64,000 nucleotides of DNA from Subdoligranulum variabile (GCF_025152575.1 NZ_CP102293.1:620001-684000); one strand, 5' to 3'. Positions 38,776 through 48,584 are shown, numbered from the stretch's first letter. Notes: generated by a model not told the origin, from the letters alone. Program-made: numbers and translations.

Positions 38776-39999
38776 TCAGAACGGCCAGAATTGCCAGGTG
38801 GCAATGGGGATGTTATAGGAATTGCCCTGCATCAGCAGGACCAGGAAACAGATACCACTGATGATCTGCCAGACCAGCATCGCTCCGCAGAGCAGCAGCC
38901 GGCCGCCCAGAAGTGCCTGACGCTGTCCGCTTTTCCAGGCGGTGCCGGCACGCAGGAAGGCGCAGAAAGATTCAAACAGAAATACCCAGTAGCAGATGAA
39001 AGGCCCCCACCAGAGGTTGCCGTGGCCGATGCGCTCGCCGCCTTCCACGATAAGCAGTGCCTCGGCCATCGCCACCGCAAAGGTCAGCAGGCTGAACCGG
39101 TAGCGGAAATGCCCCCAGGCAGCCCGGCCCAGCAGCACCGCCACCGCACCCACAAATACCAGCGAGCGGATCATGCCACGGCGGGCAGACTCACTGAAAA
39201 GACCCCAGGAGATCACGCCGTTCTCAAAGTAGGCTGGGTCCACCGAGAAAATCAGTTCCAGCCCCCCACCGCCGCTCTCGCCGCTGAACAGTACCACCGA
39301 CTCCAGCAGGCAGAGGGCAATGCTGGGCAGCACACTGCAACCTATGAGAATCTCGCGCTTCAGGTTTTTCCCCCGGGTCCGGATCAGATCGGCGATAAGC
39401 AGCAACAGCAGAGCCGGCGCAAAGGCAAAGACGAAATTGGCTTTGAACGCCGTGGAGAGGGTGAGCAGGACGGTGTATACCAGCCAGGTGCGGACATCCA
39501 GCCCGGTATGCATTCCCTGCCAGGCGCGGTAAAAGCAGAGCATGGCCAGCAGCGCAAAGGGTGCCAGCATGATGTAGGTAGTATTATGGTAGATCGTACC
39601 GTTGATGGTGCCGATATACCAGTAACCCCCCCGCGGGATCCAGGCCGCCTGGGCAAGGTTGACCACAAGGCTCAGCAGCAGCCGCACCGGTGCCGGGAGC
39701 CGGGGTGCCGCGGCACGCAGCCCCCAGGCGAACACCGCCAGCGCCGCGATCTGGAAAATGGCCAGCAGCACAGCCATGCCCCACTTACCGGCCAGCGCAT
39801 AGGCCGGCGGGATCAGCAGATAGGCCGCGGTATATACTTCTCCCCGCAGCGCTTCCTCCAGGTGCTGGGGCAGATCCGACGCAAAGCCGTCGGTAACGCA
39901 GAGCTGCTGGTGATGCAGCCAGCACATTGCCAAAAAATACACCGCATATACCAGCAAGGTGACTGCCGGCAGGGCTTTTTTTTCGAAATTCCTTTTCAA
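38776..39999 (-). CDS. Multi-pass membrane protein, glycosyltransferase-C-like, 407 aa
   Basis: Around ten membrane segments are seen. A loop after the first segment reads TDGFASDLPQHLEEALRGEV, whose acidic residues resemble the catalytic loop of GT-C sugar transferases. No named family can be fixed. TTG 39999 has AGGAGG ten bases upstream. It is the last gene of an operon with an ABC-2 polysaccharide exporter, so a role in building or decorating a surface glycan is likely. Confidence 0.6.
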   Translation of the reverse strand: MKRNFEKKALPAVTLLVYAVYFLAMCWLHHQQLCVTDGFASDLPQHLEEALRGEVYTAAYLLIPPAYALAGKWGMAVLLAIFQIAALAVFAWGLRAAAPRLPAPVRLLLSLVVNLAQAAWIPRGGYWYIGTINGTIYHNTTYIMLAPFALLAMLCFYRAWQGMHTGLDVRTWLVYTVLLTLSTAFKANFVFAFAPALLLLLIADLIRTRGKNLKREILIGCSVLPSIALCLLESVVLFSGESGGGGLELIFSVDPAYFENGVISWGLFSESARRGMIRSLVFVGAVAVLLGRAAWGHFRYRFSLLTFAVAMAEALLIVEGGERIGHGNLWWGPFICYWVFLFESFCAFLRAGTAWKSGQRQALLGGRLLLCGAMLVWQIISGICFLVLLMQGNSYNIPIATWQFWPF

Positions 40000-40027
40000 A
40001 ATTCTTTGTCCTCCTGAAGCGGGGCCT

Positions 40028-41824
40028 TTACAGGACGGCCAGGCGGATGCTGTCCCCTACCACCGGTTCCTCCGCCGTAATCCGGAGCCACTGTCCGCCA
40101 TCCTCGGTCTGTCCGGCATACAGTTCCTGCACCGAGGCTGTATACTCTGTCTCCGTGCCATCCGCTGCACGGGTTGCATAGGAAATGACTGCGCTGGTGT
40201 CAGCCCGTTCCGGCAGGTAGATCGCCACATCCGTAACGGTCTCCAGCGCCGTATCCGCCCCCAGTCCGAGCCAGGCGATATCGTAGCGGTTATCCGCACC
40301 GCGGCTGAATCCCAGCCGGTAGACGGTCTCCTCCTCATGGGTTTCACTGCGCCAGACCTGCAGCGCATGAGCGTTGGTGTCGGTATCGGCATAGCGCTGG
40401 AAGAACGCCTTCTGCGCTGTCAGATTGCCGCCCCAGACCATGTAATCACAGACCACCGGGTCCTTGGTTCCGGCAACATCGGCAATGCCGGCTTCCACTG
40501 CCTCGGCGAAAATCGTATAGGCCCGGCCGCCGCCTTCATAGGCCGAGCGGGTCGCTGCCCGCTGCCAGATTACCGACCCGGCCATTCCCACCGCCAGCAC
40601 TACACTGACCACCGCACGCCAGCGAGGCCACCAGCGTTTTCCGCGGGCCCAACGCAGCAGTGCGAGGAGCAACGCCACCGCCATCAGCCCCACACCGAAG
40701 GACTCCACCGTCTGCGGAATATAGCCGTGACGCCAGTCCACGTTGCCGGCCTTCTGGTATTTGGGCGAGATGGCGATCATCAACGCCGGTGCCGACAGCA
40801 TGGCAAGTCCCGTGAGGAACAGCAGCCAGGTATTCCTGCGGTCAGGCAGATCGTGCAGCACCGCCAGCACCGCAAGGACTGCGGCCGCCAGCAGCACTCC
40901 GCATATCACATCGGACCACTGGATCTGTCCCGGACGCATCTTGCCCGCAATCATCGCATTGAGGGGGAATCCTGCCGACATCTGCATGACCCAGGTCCGC
41001 AGGATGGCCGCCAGATCAAAGTTGGGGGAGATACCGCCCAAATCCGCCACATCGCCGGCCAGAATTCCGGCTGCGCGCAGTGCATTGACGGCACGGGCTC
41101 CGAAATTGAAAGCCAGCGTCACTGCCTCCCCTGCCAGCACGGGAATGCTCAGGCGAAGTGCCGGGCGCAGTTTGCCGGTGTACATCCAGAAAAGGCCGAA
41201 CAGCGGCACAAAATACACAAAGCCGATCTCAAATGTGGCGCAGGCGTGGAACATGCAGTAGGCCCCCGCCACCGCCCAGCGCGTATGGCCGGTATCCTGC
41301 CAGCGCAGCACGCAGAGGCCCGCCAGCAGCACCGGCAGCAGCGTGCTCTGCACCAATGCACCGTAGGAATACAGGCTGTTGCCGGTGGAATCCTGCCAGA
41401 GGGAAAACATCATGGGCAGAGTGCAGAAGCACAGCGCCCCCACCTTGGCATTGCGGGTTGCCTTGCCCACCAGCCAGGCTGCCAGCCCGATATCGGCATA
41501 GGTCCAGGCCAGGATGTAGAGCCGGTACCCCACCAGATCCCCCAGAAAATAACTGGTCCAGCCGATTTCCGGCGGAGAAGAAAACGGCCGGAACCGCCCT
41601 CCCTCCAAAAGGAATTGCGGCAGGGTGGCTTTCCAGTTGGCAGCCAGCACCTCCCAGAAGGTATGATGGGTCGCATAGTAGTAATTTTGCAGGTTGATGA
41701 TCTCATCATCACCGCCCAACGGCGCACAGGTGATGATGCTCAGATACCACCAGCCCGCTGCCAGGGAAAGCAGGCACACCACCGGCCAGAACCAGCGGCT
41801 TCGGGTCCAGGTTTTCCGTTCCAT
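40028..41824 (-). CDS. Multi-pass membrane protein, glycosyltransferase-C-like, 598 aa
   Basis: About eleven membrane segments (first at ~10-30) carry the acidic extracytoplasmic loop CAPLGGDDEIINLQNYYYAT, typical of GT-C enzymes using lipid-linked sugars. A soluble ~150-residue domain follows at the C-terminus (~450-598). ATG 41824 follows AGGAGAGTGCA. It lies 18 bases after the previous operon gene. Exact family uncertain. Confidence 0.65.
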   Translation of the reverse strand: MERKTWTRSRWFWPVVCLLSLAAGWWYLSIITCAPLGGDDEIINLQNYYYATHHTFWEVLAANWKATLPQFLLEGGRFRPFSSPPEIGWTSYFLGDLVGYRLYILAWTYADIGLAAWLVGKATRNAKVGALCFCTLPMMFSLWQDSTGNSLYSYGALVQSTLLPVLLAGLCVLRWQDTGHTRWAVAGAYCMFHACATFEIGFVYFVPLFGLFWMYTGKLRPALRLSIPVLAGEAVTLAFNFGARAVNALRAAGILAGDVADLGGISPNFDLAAILRTWVMQMSAGFPLNAMIAGKMRPGQIQWSDVICGVLLAAAVLAVLAVLHDLPDRRNTWLLFLTGLAMLSAPALMIAISPKYQKAGNVDWRHGYIPQTVESFGVGLMAVALLLALLRWARGKRWWPRWRAVVSVVLAVGMAGSVIWQRAATRSAYEGGGRAYTIFAEAVEAGIADVAGTKDPVVCDYMVWGGNLTAQKAFFQRYADTDTNAHALQVWRSETHEEETVYRLGFSRGADNRYDIAWLGLGADTALETVTDVAIYLPERADTSAVISYATRAADGTETEYTASVQELYAGQTEDGGQWLRITAEEPVVGDSIRLAVL

Positions 41825-41842
41825 TGCACTCTCCTGTTGCCT

Positions 41843-43624
41843 TTATTCCAGCGGGATGTAGTAGATCATACCGCTGGCGTGTTCGATCACATCATCCCGG
41901 CTGCAGCCCGCCGCTGTAATCAGGTCATTCAGCGTCTGCTGCTGGTCCTCCACGGCGTAGCCGTCCAGATTCAGATAGATGCCCGCCACCCCCTGGGCGC
42001 GCAGTTCCTTCACCATCTCCTCAGGCGGCAGCTCGCTGGTTTGCTGATACCACACATCATTCTCGGTTCCATAGCCTGCACCGTAGCTGAAATGCAGCTT
42101 GTCGCTGTGCAGCGGGGCGCGCAGCTGGGTGTAGTCCCACATATTGTTGAGAGAACCGTTTTCAAAATTCTTCATATAGGGCAGCTGGAAGATCACGTCG
42201 TTTTCCTGGGTGACAGCCTCCACTTCGTCCATAAACGCCTGGTCCTGATACCACATGGTCTGGACTTCCTCATACTTGGGCACAAAAAGTCCCTGCTGTT
42301 CCCAGTATCCGTAAGCCAGCACCAGCGCCAGCACCACCGCAAACACCTGTTTGCGGCGACCTGCATGATTCCGCAGATAGCGCTCGGCCCACAGGCCTGC
42401 CGCCAGCAGCGCGAAGAAAGCAATGTAGGGGCTGATGCGGTTATACCCGCGGATATACCGCACCAGAATGCCGATCAGACCGCCGAAGCTGGCAATGGAT
42501 GCCAGCAGCAGCGCCGCCACATTCAGCCGTCCCAGCAGCCACAGGCGGTCCCCCAGCTGCGGCTTGTCGGTTTTCCCGGCCTGCCAGGGGCGGGTATGGA
42601 ACAGAAGCACCAGCAGCACCAGGAACCCCACGATGCCCACAATGCCCAGATAGCCGTAGGCATTTTCGTTGTACATGGGGCCTTCATCGGTGGCCAGCAG
42701 ATGGAAGTACTGCTTGAGCCACTTGGCCAGCTTGTCCCAGCCGTACCCGTTGGGAGAAAGGAGCAGGCTGCTGATGCGCAGGCTGTAGATATCGGCGCCG
42801 ATGGGGCTGCGGTAGACACCGTTGGTCAGCGTACTGCCCACCCCTGCGATCATTCCCAGCACCATGGGGAAGAAGTCGGGGATCATCCAGGCGACGATCT
42901 CCCCGATGGTGAGCAGACAGGGCACACCGGCCGACAGTTTGCGGTCCCGCAGGATCAGGCAGAGTGCCGTGATACAGAGGAAGAAGCAGGTGAAATACGG
43001 GTAATAGGCCGCGCCATTGTTGGCGATACCCCAGGCAAAGGCGATGGCCAGCCAGTTGCGGGGACGGCGGAAAAATCCCTTGCCGGGGCGCCCGAAGGTG
43101 GGATCTTCGGCGCACCAGAGGCAGAGCAGCACCGAGAAAGGCACAAATTCCACAGCCGCCAGCATCATATGGCCAGCCAAGCGCTGCTGCACATAGGGGC
43201 AGAGCCCGAAGGTCAGCCCGAACGCAAAGGAAAGCCAGCGGCGCATGCCGGTCATACGGAAAACCGCATACCCGGCCAGGGCGTTGGCAAAGGGGATGAC
43301 CAGTACATAGAGGTTGAAAACGATGCCGGTATCCCTGGTAAACAGACCCACAAAGGCCACGAAGGCATCGTAGATCAGATCATAATTGGGTTCATAGGGG
43401 CTGGGCGGCTGGTAGAACGGCCAGCCCAGAGAGCCGGTCAGTTCCCCGTAGCTGCGCTGGACCTGCCCGACCCAATAGATGCCGTCGCCGCCGTAGAGCA
43501 TGGGCACCCGCCAGTCCAGCCGCCATAGCTGGAAGCAGAAATATTCGGTGGCCGCCACTGCGGCCACCAACAACAGGACGGTCAGAACTTCCCGCCACAA
43601 ATTTTGCTTTTTGTTCAGTGTCAT
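41843..43624 (-). CDS. Multi-pass membrane protein, YfhO/GT-C-like, 593 aa
   Basis: A long extracytoplasmic loop after the first membrane segment (YGGDGIYWVGQVQRSYGELT, WPFYQPPSPYEPNYDLIYDA) precedes about twelve segments and a soluble C-terminal domain (~450-593, ending GMIYYIPLE). This layout resembles YfhO-like and GT-C membrane proteins that transfer sugars to cell-wall polymers. ATG 43624 lies within a few bases of the ATPase stop, with AAGGAG between them. Function inferred from context. Confidence 0.65.
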   Translation of the reverse strand: MTLNKKQNLWREVLTVLLLVAAVAATEYFCFQLWRLDWRVPMLYGGDGIYWVGQVQRSYGELTGSLGWPFYQPPSPYEPNYDLIYDAFVAFVGLFTRDTGIVFNLYVLVIPFANALAGYAVFRMTGMRRWLSFAFGLTFGLCPYVQQRLAGHMMLAAVEFVPFSVLLCLWCAEDPTFGRPGKGFFRRPRNWLAIAFAWGIANNGAAYYPYFTCFFLCITALCLILRDRKLSAGVPCLLTIGEIVAWMIPDFFPMVLGMIAGVGSTLTNGVYRSPIGADIYSLRISSLLLSPNGYGWDKLAKWLKQYFHLLATDEGPMYNENAYGYLGIVGIVGFLVLLVLLFHTRPWQAGKTDKPQLGDRLWLLGRLNVAALLLASIASFGGLIGILVRYIRGYNRISPYIAFFALLAAGLWAERYLRNHAGRRKQVFAVVLALVLAYGYWEQQGLFVPKYEEVQTMWYQDQAFMDEVEAVTQENDVIFQLPYMKNFENGSLNNMWDYTQLRAPLHSDKLHFSYGAGYGTENDVWYQQTSELPPEEMVKELRAQGVAGIYLNLDGYAVEDQQQTLNDLITAAGCSRDDVIEHASGMIYYIPLE

Positions 43625-43632
43625 AGAACTCC

Positions 43633-44373
43633 TTATTCGCCCCGCTGCATGGCCGCCACATAGGCGTCGCAGACTTCCTCCGCCGGGCCGTCCCCCCGCA
43701 GATGGCCGTGGTCGATCCAGATGGCACGCTTGCACAGCTGCTTGACCTGGTTGATGTCGTGACTGACGAAGAGCAGCGTCGTGCCGCCGGAGAGCATCTT
43801 TTCCATACGCTGGTGGCATTTTTGCTGGAACATGAAGTCCCCCACCGAGAGGATCTCGTCACAGGCCAGAATTTCTGCCTCTACCTCGGTGGCGATGGAA
43901 AAGCCCAGGCGGGCGATCATACCGCTGGAGTAGTTTTTCACCGGCACATCCACAAAGTCCCACAGTTCAGCAAAATCAATGATGTTTTTGAAATGTTCCT
44001 CCATGTAGTCCCGGTCGTGGCCCAGCACCGCACCGTTGAGGAAAACGTTTTCCCGCGCGGTGAGTTCCAGGTCAAAGCCGGCACCCAGTTCGATGAGGGG
44101 CGCGATTTCACCGTTGACCCGCACCGTGCCCCGGGTGGGATACATGACCCCGGCAATGAGCTTGAGCATCGTGCTTTTGCCGCTGCCGTTGCGGCCGATG
44201 AGGGCCACCGATTCCCCCTGCTCGATGGAAAAGGAAACATTCTGCAGGGCGTAAAATTCGTTGAAAAAGAGTTGGTGTTTGAGCAGCTTGACGGCGTACT
44301 CCTTCAGCGTCTCGGTTTTTTCCTGCGCGAGGTTGAAACGCATCGAGACATCTTGCACCTGAATGATGGGCAT
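43633..44373 (-). CDS. ABC transporter ATP-binding protein, polysaccharide/teichoic acid exporter (Wzt/TagH-like), 246 aa
   Basis: Walker A ALIGRNGSGKSTMLKLIAG (~50-68), signature KNYSSGMIARLGFSIA, Walker B EILACDEILSVGDFMFQ and the switch histidine in LLFVSHDINQV are all present. The short length without a C-terminal carbohydrate-binding domain suggests a TagH-like exporter without substrate-recognition extension. Next to its permease, 13 bases apart. Confidence 0.92.
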   Translation of the reverse strand: MPIIQVQDVSMRFNLAQEKTETLKEYAVKLLKHQLFFNEFYALQNVSFSIEQGESVALIGRNGSGKSTMLKLIAGVMYPTRGTVRVNGEIAPLIELGAGFDLELTARENVFLNGAVLGHDRDYMEEHFKNIIDFAELWDFVDVPVKNYSSGMIARLGFSIATEVEAEILACDEILSVGDFMFQQKCHQRMEKMLSGGTTLLFVSHDINQVKQLCKRAIWIDHGHLRGDGPAEEVCDAYVAAMQRGE

Positions 44374-44386
44374 AACGGGCGGCTCC

Positions 44387-45187
44387 TTACAGATACAGAA
44401 TAAAGTTGCGCTGCAGCTTGCGGAAGGCCGCGAGCCCCAGCACCATCATGACCACTGCGCAGGCGATGCAGGCAAACCAGGTATTGGGCCCCGGCACAAA
44501 GCCGTACATGACCAGGCAGCGCAGACAGTTGATGTAATGATACAGCGGGTTCAGTTTGACGATCTGCTGCATAAAGCCCGGCAGCTGGGACAGCGGATAG
44601 AACAGCGGCGTTGCGTACATCCAGGCCATGGTCAGAATGCCGTAGAGATACTGCAGATCCCGGAAATACACCGCAAGGGCCGACAGCAGCAGCGCCATGC
44701 CGCAGCAGAATAGGAAGAGCAGCACCAGCGGCGCCCAGACCAGCAGCAGCGTGGGATAAATCGGCGAACGGGTGATGAGCATGACCAGCACAATGGCCGC
44801 CAGACTGAACAGCAGGTTCACGAAGCTGGACACCACCCGGCTGATGGGGAAAATAAACTTGGGCACGTAGACCTTTTTGATGAGGGAGGAGTTGCCCAGC
44901 ACACTGCCCATGCCCATGTTGGTGCTCTCGTTGAAGAAGTTGAACAGGGTATTGCCGCAGATCAGATACAGCGGATAGTTGGGAATGTCAAAGCGGAACA
45001 TGTACGAAAAGACCAGCGTCTGGAGCAGCATCATAAGCAGCGGGTTGAGGATGCTCCACACATACCCCAGGAAACTGCGGCGATATTTGACCTTGAGGTC
45101 ACGGGTGACCAGTTCCCGGATCAGCGGGCGGTATTTTTTGAAGTGGCCCCAGCTGGTGCGCAGCTGGCCTTCGGGTTGGTGTTGCAT
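44387..45187 (-). CDS. ABC-2 permease, polysaccharide/teichoic acid export (Wzm/TagG-like), 266 aa
   Basis: The N-terminal amphipathic stretch LIRELVTRDLKVKYRRSFLG then YVWSILNPLLMMLLQTLVFS is diagnostic for Wzm/TagG permeases; six membrane segments follow. With the ATPase it would export a lipid-linked glycan. Start ATG 45187. In operon order it comes after the XpaC-like gene by 22 bases. Confidence 0.92.
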   Translation of the reverse strand: MQHQPEGQLRTSWGHFKKYRPLIRELVTRDLKVKYRRSFLGYVWSILNPLLMMLLQTLVFSYMFRFDIPNYPLYLICGNTLFNFFNESTNMGMGSVLGNSSLIKKVYVPKFIFPISRVVSSFVNLLFSLAAIVLVMLITRSPIYPTLLLVWAPLVLLFLFCCGMALLLSALAVYFRDLQYLYGILTMAWMYATPLFYPLSQLPGFMQQIVKLNPLYHYINCLRCLVMYGFVPGPNTWFACIACAVVMMVLGLAAFRKLQRNFILYL

Positions 45188-45209
45188 GGGTTTGGTTCTC
45201 TCCCCTGTT

Positions 45210-46451
45210 TTACAGTTTGAACGGCGTGTCCCCGGTCAATCCGTCGGCACGCAGCATATTTTCCATCACGTCGATGTCGGCGCTCACATCCAGCGCATCC
45301 TCCTGGAACAGGTTGTCCAGCTGCGCTTCAAAGGCATGGACCAGCGTGTCCATCGTCTGCTCGATGCGGCGCTTGGACTCGGTGATGTTTTCCCCTTCCA
45401 CGCCCTGGGCCTCCAGCTCCGCATAGGTCTGAAGCAGCTTGAGGGAGGTGGGCAGGTAATAATCCAGAAACTTGCGCATTCTCGGCAGCTTGTCGGGATC
45501 GGACTTGGCCTGCTCAAAGATTTTGGCCGAAACCGCCTCCAGGCGGCTGATCTTGTCGCTCATCTCCTCATCGGGGATGGCGTCGTTGACACTGCGTAGT
45601 TCGTCCAGAATCTCCTGGTACCGGTCCTTCTGCGGGGCAGGTTCGTCCGGGGCCGGCTCCGGCGCGGGGGCGGGATCGGGCGCTTTGCCCTCCACCACCA
45701 GGCAGCGGCGGCGCATATCCAGATAGGCCTCGGGGCCGAAAACGCCGTCATCAATGCAGTTTTCCAGATGTTTGCAGCACTTTTCATAGCTGCAGGGAAT
45801 GGAGGCCGCAATATCCGCAATGGCCATGTACTTGGCATCGCCGACAATGTTGTCGATCTTTTTGCGCATACGGCGATTGGTGCGCACGATATGCGCCCCC
45901 GCCAGGCAGCCGATGCCACCGGTCAGCATCATGAGCACCGGTATGGATTCCTCCAGCAGCCATCCCCAGTAGCTGCCGCCTTCCGCCAGTGCGTCGGGCA
46001 GCCAGAACAGCGCGTCGGGCAAAGCCAGCAGACTCACCGCCGTCAGCGCGATGCCCGCGATGAGCAGACCCGTGGGCAGACCTTTGCCCTCGGTGTTCTT
46101 TTTCTTGGACTTGCTGCGCCGTTTTGCTGTCTTGCGCTGGGGAGCACGCTCCGCCTGGGGCTGGGCATACACCGGATTCACGTTCCAGGACCCTTCCCGG
46201 CTTTGTTTGCGGGCCGCCTGCTCAAAGCCGCCCAGCTTGCCGTTGCGCATGGCCGCATTGAGGCCGATAAAGATGAACCCCAGCGGCCACCACACCACAA
46301 ACCCGATGACGATGACCCACCAGGGAAACTGGAACGGGCCATCGCCGGGATGGTATTCTTCACGGTTGTAGCGATTCTGGTACCGGTTGCCGCTGCCACT
46401 GTACGGGTGACTGGGATCGGTATACCGGGGTTGTTCCTCCTGCTTGGGCAT
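45210..46451 (-). CDS. XpaC-like (BCIP hydrolysis family) membrane protein, 413 aa
   Basis: A Tyr/Gln-rich N-terminus, a membrane segment (~42-65), a basic linker, two more segments (~125-185) and a helical C-terminal domain (~285-400) with YYLPTSLKLLQTYAELEAQG are seen. That C-terminal block is the signature shared with the XpaC protein at 51457-52086. The family name comes from an old hydrolysis phenotype; the real role is unknown. ATG 46451 follows AGAGAGGAAAAACC. Confidence 0.75.
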   Translation of the reverse strand: MPKQEEQPRYTDPSHPYSGSGNRYQNRYNREEYHPGDGPFQFPWWVIVIGFVVWWPLGFIFIGLNAAMRNGKLGGFEQAARKQSREGSWNVNPVYAQPQAERAPQRKTAKRRSKSKKKNTEGKGLPTGLLIAGIALTAVSLLALPDALFWLPDALAEGGSYWGWLLEESIPVLMMLTGGIGCLAGAHIVRTNRRMRKKIDNIVGDAKYMAIADIAASIPCSYEKCCKHLENCIDDGVFGPEAYLDMRRRCLVVEGKAPDPAPAPEPAPDEPAPQKDRYQEILDELRSVNDAIPDEEMSDKISRLEAVSAKIFEQAKSDPDKLPRMRKFLDYYLPTSLKLLQTYAELEAQGVEGENITESKRRIEQTMDTLVHAFEAQLDNLFQEDALDVSADIDVMENMLRADGLTGDTPFKL

Positions 46452-46468
46452 GGTTTTTCCTCTCTCTG

Positions 46469-47632
46469 TTAAGGAATATCGGCCAGCAGCTGTTTGATGT
46501 CGTCACTGAGGTAGTAGGTGCTGCCGGCCTGGTAGGGATTGTTCTTGTTGTACGGCACATGGGTGCACAGATAGCTGACCCACTTGTTGTAACCCGAGAC
46601 CGTCAGGTGCACGCCGTCGGGCTGGGCATAGTCACTGAGCAGGTAGCCTTCCTCGTCCCGGAATTCCGCGTTGAGGTCCAGGAAATAGCAGCCCTTTTCA
46701 ACACACATACTCTCCAGCGATGCGTTGATCGTGGCCAGCCGGTCGGGTGCCAGACCCGGCGCATCTTTTTCCACCTTTTCCTTGGTGGCCGCCAGGATGG
46801 ACTGCACATAGAACGCCGTGTTCGGCAAGGCCGTGCGCAGATCGTCCAGCATCTTGGCGTAATAGTTCAGAAAGCTCTCGTCGTTGCCGGTGCTCACCAG
46901 TGCATTGGTACCGATGAGGATATACAGCTTGGCAGGCTGGGCATTGCTCAGCACATCCATGGCGATTTCCTCGCCCCGGTCAGGGTTGTCCACCGTGGTG
47001 CGGTTGACGATGCTGTTGGGGCTGATGCCCTCATAACCGCAGATCAGGGCGCCACCTACATCGATGTTGTATTCATTCACACAGAAGCCCGCGGTCAGCG
47101 AATCTCCCAGGAACGCCGCATCGGCAAACCAGGAGGTATCCACCCGGCCGAATTCCGGCAGTGCTGTGGGGGCCGCCGGCACGGCAGTATAGGTGTAGCC
47201 GTTTTCTTCGCTCTGCTGGACAGGCCCCACCGTGCCCCAGTTCAGCGTCTGGGCCGTCGAGGGATCCGACGTCCCGCCGCTGCCGCCATAGGGAAGCGGT
47301 GCCACCAGCTGGGCGCTGCCGGTGGGGGCGGACTCCACGATGTCCGTTTCTCCGGTTACGCTCTTGGGCAGCAGCAGTGTGATGATGCCGGACAGCACAA
47401 GAATGCCCCCCACCGTTCCCACCAGAAAAGTACGGCGACGACGACGGCGGCGTTCCCGGCGGCGGCGTGCCAGGGCGCGCTGCTGTTCCGGCGTCAGCGG
47501 CACACGTCCGCCCGGCTGCCCGCCCGCAGGACGCGGCGGCTCAGGATGGGCCCAGCCTTCCTGCCAGGTATATTCATTCTGCATCCGGGACCGACGTGGA
47601 CGGTCGGAACCGGGTCGTTGCGGGGTCGGCAT
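46469..47632 (-). CDS. Membrane-anchored SGNH/GDSL hydrolase, 387 aa
   Basis: A basic proline-rich cytoplasmic part, one membrane segment (~68-88), a low-complexity linker and an extracellular SGNH domain (~170-365). Block I is AAFLGDSLTAGF (Ser nucleophile), the Asn block is YILIGTNALV, and block V is QPDGVHLTVSGY with Asp and His. Such enzymes remove or transfer acyl groups on surface glycans. First gene of the polysaccharide operon; promoter at 47680-47708. Confidence 0.87.
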   Translation of the reverse strand: MPTPQRPGSDRPRRSRMQNEYTWQEGWAHPEPPRPAGGQPGGRVPLTPEQQRALARRRRERRRRRRRTFLVGTVGGILVLSGIITLLLPKSVTGETDIVESAPTGSAQLVAPLPYGGSGGTSDPSTAQTLNWGTVGPVQQSEENGYTYTAVPAAPTALPEFGRVDTSWFADAAFLGDSLTAGFCVNEYNIDVGGALICGYEGISPNSIVNRTTVDNPDRGEEIAMDVLSNAQPAKLYILIGTNALVSTGNDESFLNYYAKMLDDLRTALPNTAFYVQSILAATKEKVEKDAPGLAPDRLATINASLESMCVEKGCYFLDLNAEFRDEEGYLLSDYAQPDGVHLTVSGYNKWVSYLCTHVPYNKNNPYQAGSTYYLSDDIKQLLADIP

Positions 47633-47679
47633 AGACGCCCCTCCCTTCTCCGCAGGAAAAAATGCATGGAATCAGTGGT

Positions 47680-47708
47680 ATTATAGCACATTTCTGCCGA
47701 TAAAAACA
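47680..47708 (-). promoter_or_regulatory. Promoter of the polysaccharide-export operon
   Basis: TATAAT (complement of 47680-47685) lies 17 bases after a weak -35 TGTTTT (complement of 47703-47708), about 50 bases upstream of ATG 47632. All seven genes down to 38776 are on the same strand with gaps of 8 to 28 bases. Confidence 0.6.
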
Positions 47709-47750
47709 GGGGCAATCGCAAGATTTTCCCCGTACGCCGCTGCAGGCGGC

Positions 47751-48515
47751 TCAGCCGTTCAGCTTTCTCTTTTGCTGGCGGGCCGTCAGACGGATGAGCG
47801 CTCCCACCGGGACCAGCCGGCTCAGCGCCATGGCAGCGGCCATCCACCGCCCCGGCACGATGATCGTTTTGCGGTGGCGGATGCCCGCCAGCGCGCACCG
47901 CACACAGTCAGCGGCCGAAATACCCGGCAGGGCAAACTGTACCTGGGCCACAGCATTGAACTCGGTATCCACCGGGCCCGGGCAGAGGCAGCCCACATAC
48001 ACCGGGCTGCCAGCGGCGCGCAGTTCTGCCGCCACCGCCCGGCTCAGGCTGACTACATAGGATTTGGTGGCATAGTAGGTGGCCATATAAGGACCTGCCG
48101 GCAGCAGCCCGGCGCTGGAGCCCACATTGAGCAGCGCGCCGCTCCCTTGGCGTTGCATCTTCTGGACCATGCGTTTGGTCAGAATGTGCACCGCACGGAC
48201 ATTGACCTCCAGCATATTCAGTTCCCGATCCAGATCGATGGAAGAAAACGGTCCGCAGGCACCGAATCCGGCGTTGTTGACAAACAGATCCACCCGGCGC
48301 CATTCGAGGGCCTGCACAAGACGGTCACACTCCTCCGTCCGGGACAAGTCGGCGGGAAAAATTTCACACCGGGTGGGCATCGTGTCGGCCAGCGCCTGCA
48401 TCCGGTCGGCCCGTCGGGCCACCAACAGCAGTTCGTACCCCTGAGCCGCCAGCTGACGGGCAAATTCCGCGCCCAGACCGGAACTGGCCCCGGTAATGAC
48501 AGCAAACAAAGACAT
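47751..48515 (-). CDS. Short-chain dehydrogenase/reductase, 254 aa
   Basis: Classical SDR layout: cofactor motif ITGASSGLGAEFARQLAAQG, NNAGFGACGPF, catalytic Ser in LNVGSSAGLLPAG and YYATKSYV (YxxxK). Arg at the end of the second strand (VARRADRM) suggests NADP(H). Substrate unknown. ATG 48515 follows AGGAGAACTCCCTT. The C-terminal basic extension is common in the DltE-like group. Confidence 0.88.
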   Translation of the reverse strand: MSLFAVITGASSGLGAEFARQLAAQGYELLLVARRADRMQALADTMPTRCEIFPADLSRTEECDRLVQALEWRRVDLFVNNAGFGACGPFSSIDLDRELNMLEVNVRAVHILTKRMVQKMQRQGSGALLNVGSSAGLLPAGPYMATYYATKSYVVSLSRAVAAELRAAGSPVYVGCLCPGPVDTEFNAVAQVQFALPGISAADCVRCALAGIRHRKTIIVPGRWMAAAMALSRLVPVGALIRLTARQQKRKLNG

Positions 48516-48535
48516 AAGGGAGTTCTCCTTTTCAT

Positions 48536-48565
48536 ACAAAAAGCGGCCCGCCAAAGGCGGGCCGC
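48536..48565 (-). terminator. Terminator after the TPM-domain gene
   Basis: GCGGCCCGCC (48543-48552) pairs with GGCGGGCCGC (48556-48565), followed by CTTTTTG on the minus strand. Confidence 0.9.
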
Positions 48566-48584
48566 CTGGTCACGCAAAGATTGC

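Noticed and set aside
39959..43528. Very long plus-strand open frame (over 1100 codons) opposite the membrane-protein genes
   Set aside because: Composition is rich in His, Gln, Arg and Pro with no recognisable domain, as expected of the antisense of hydrophobic GC-rich genes.
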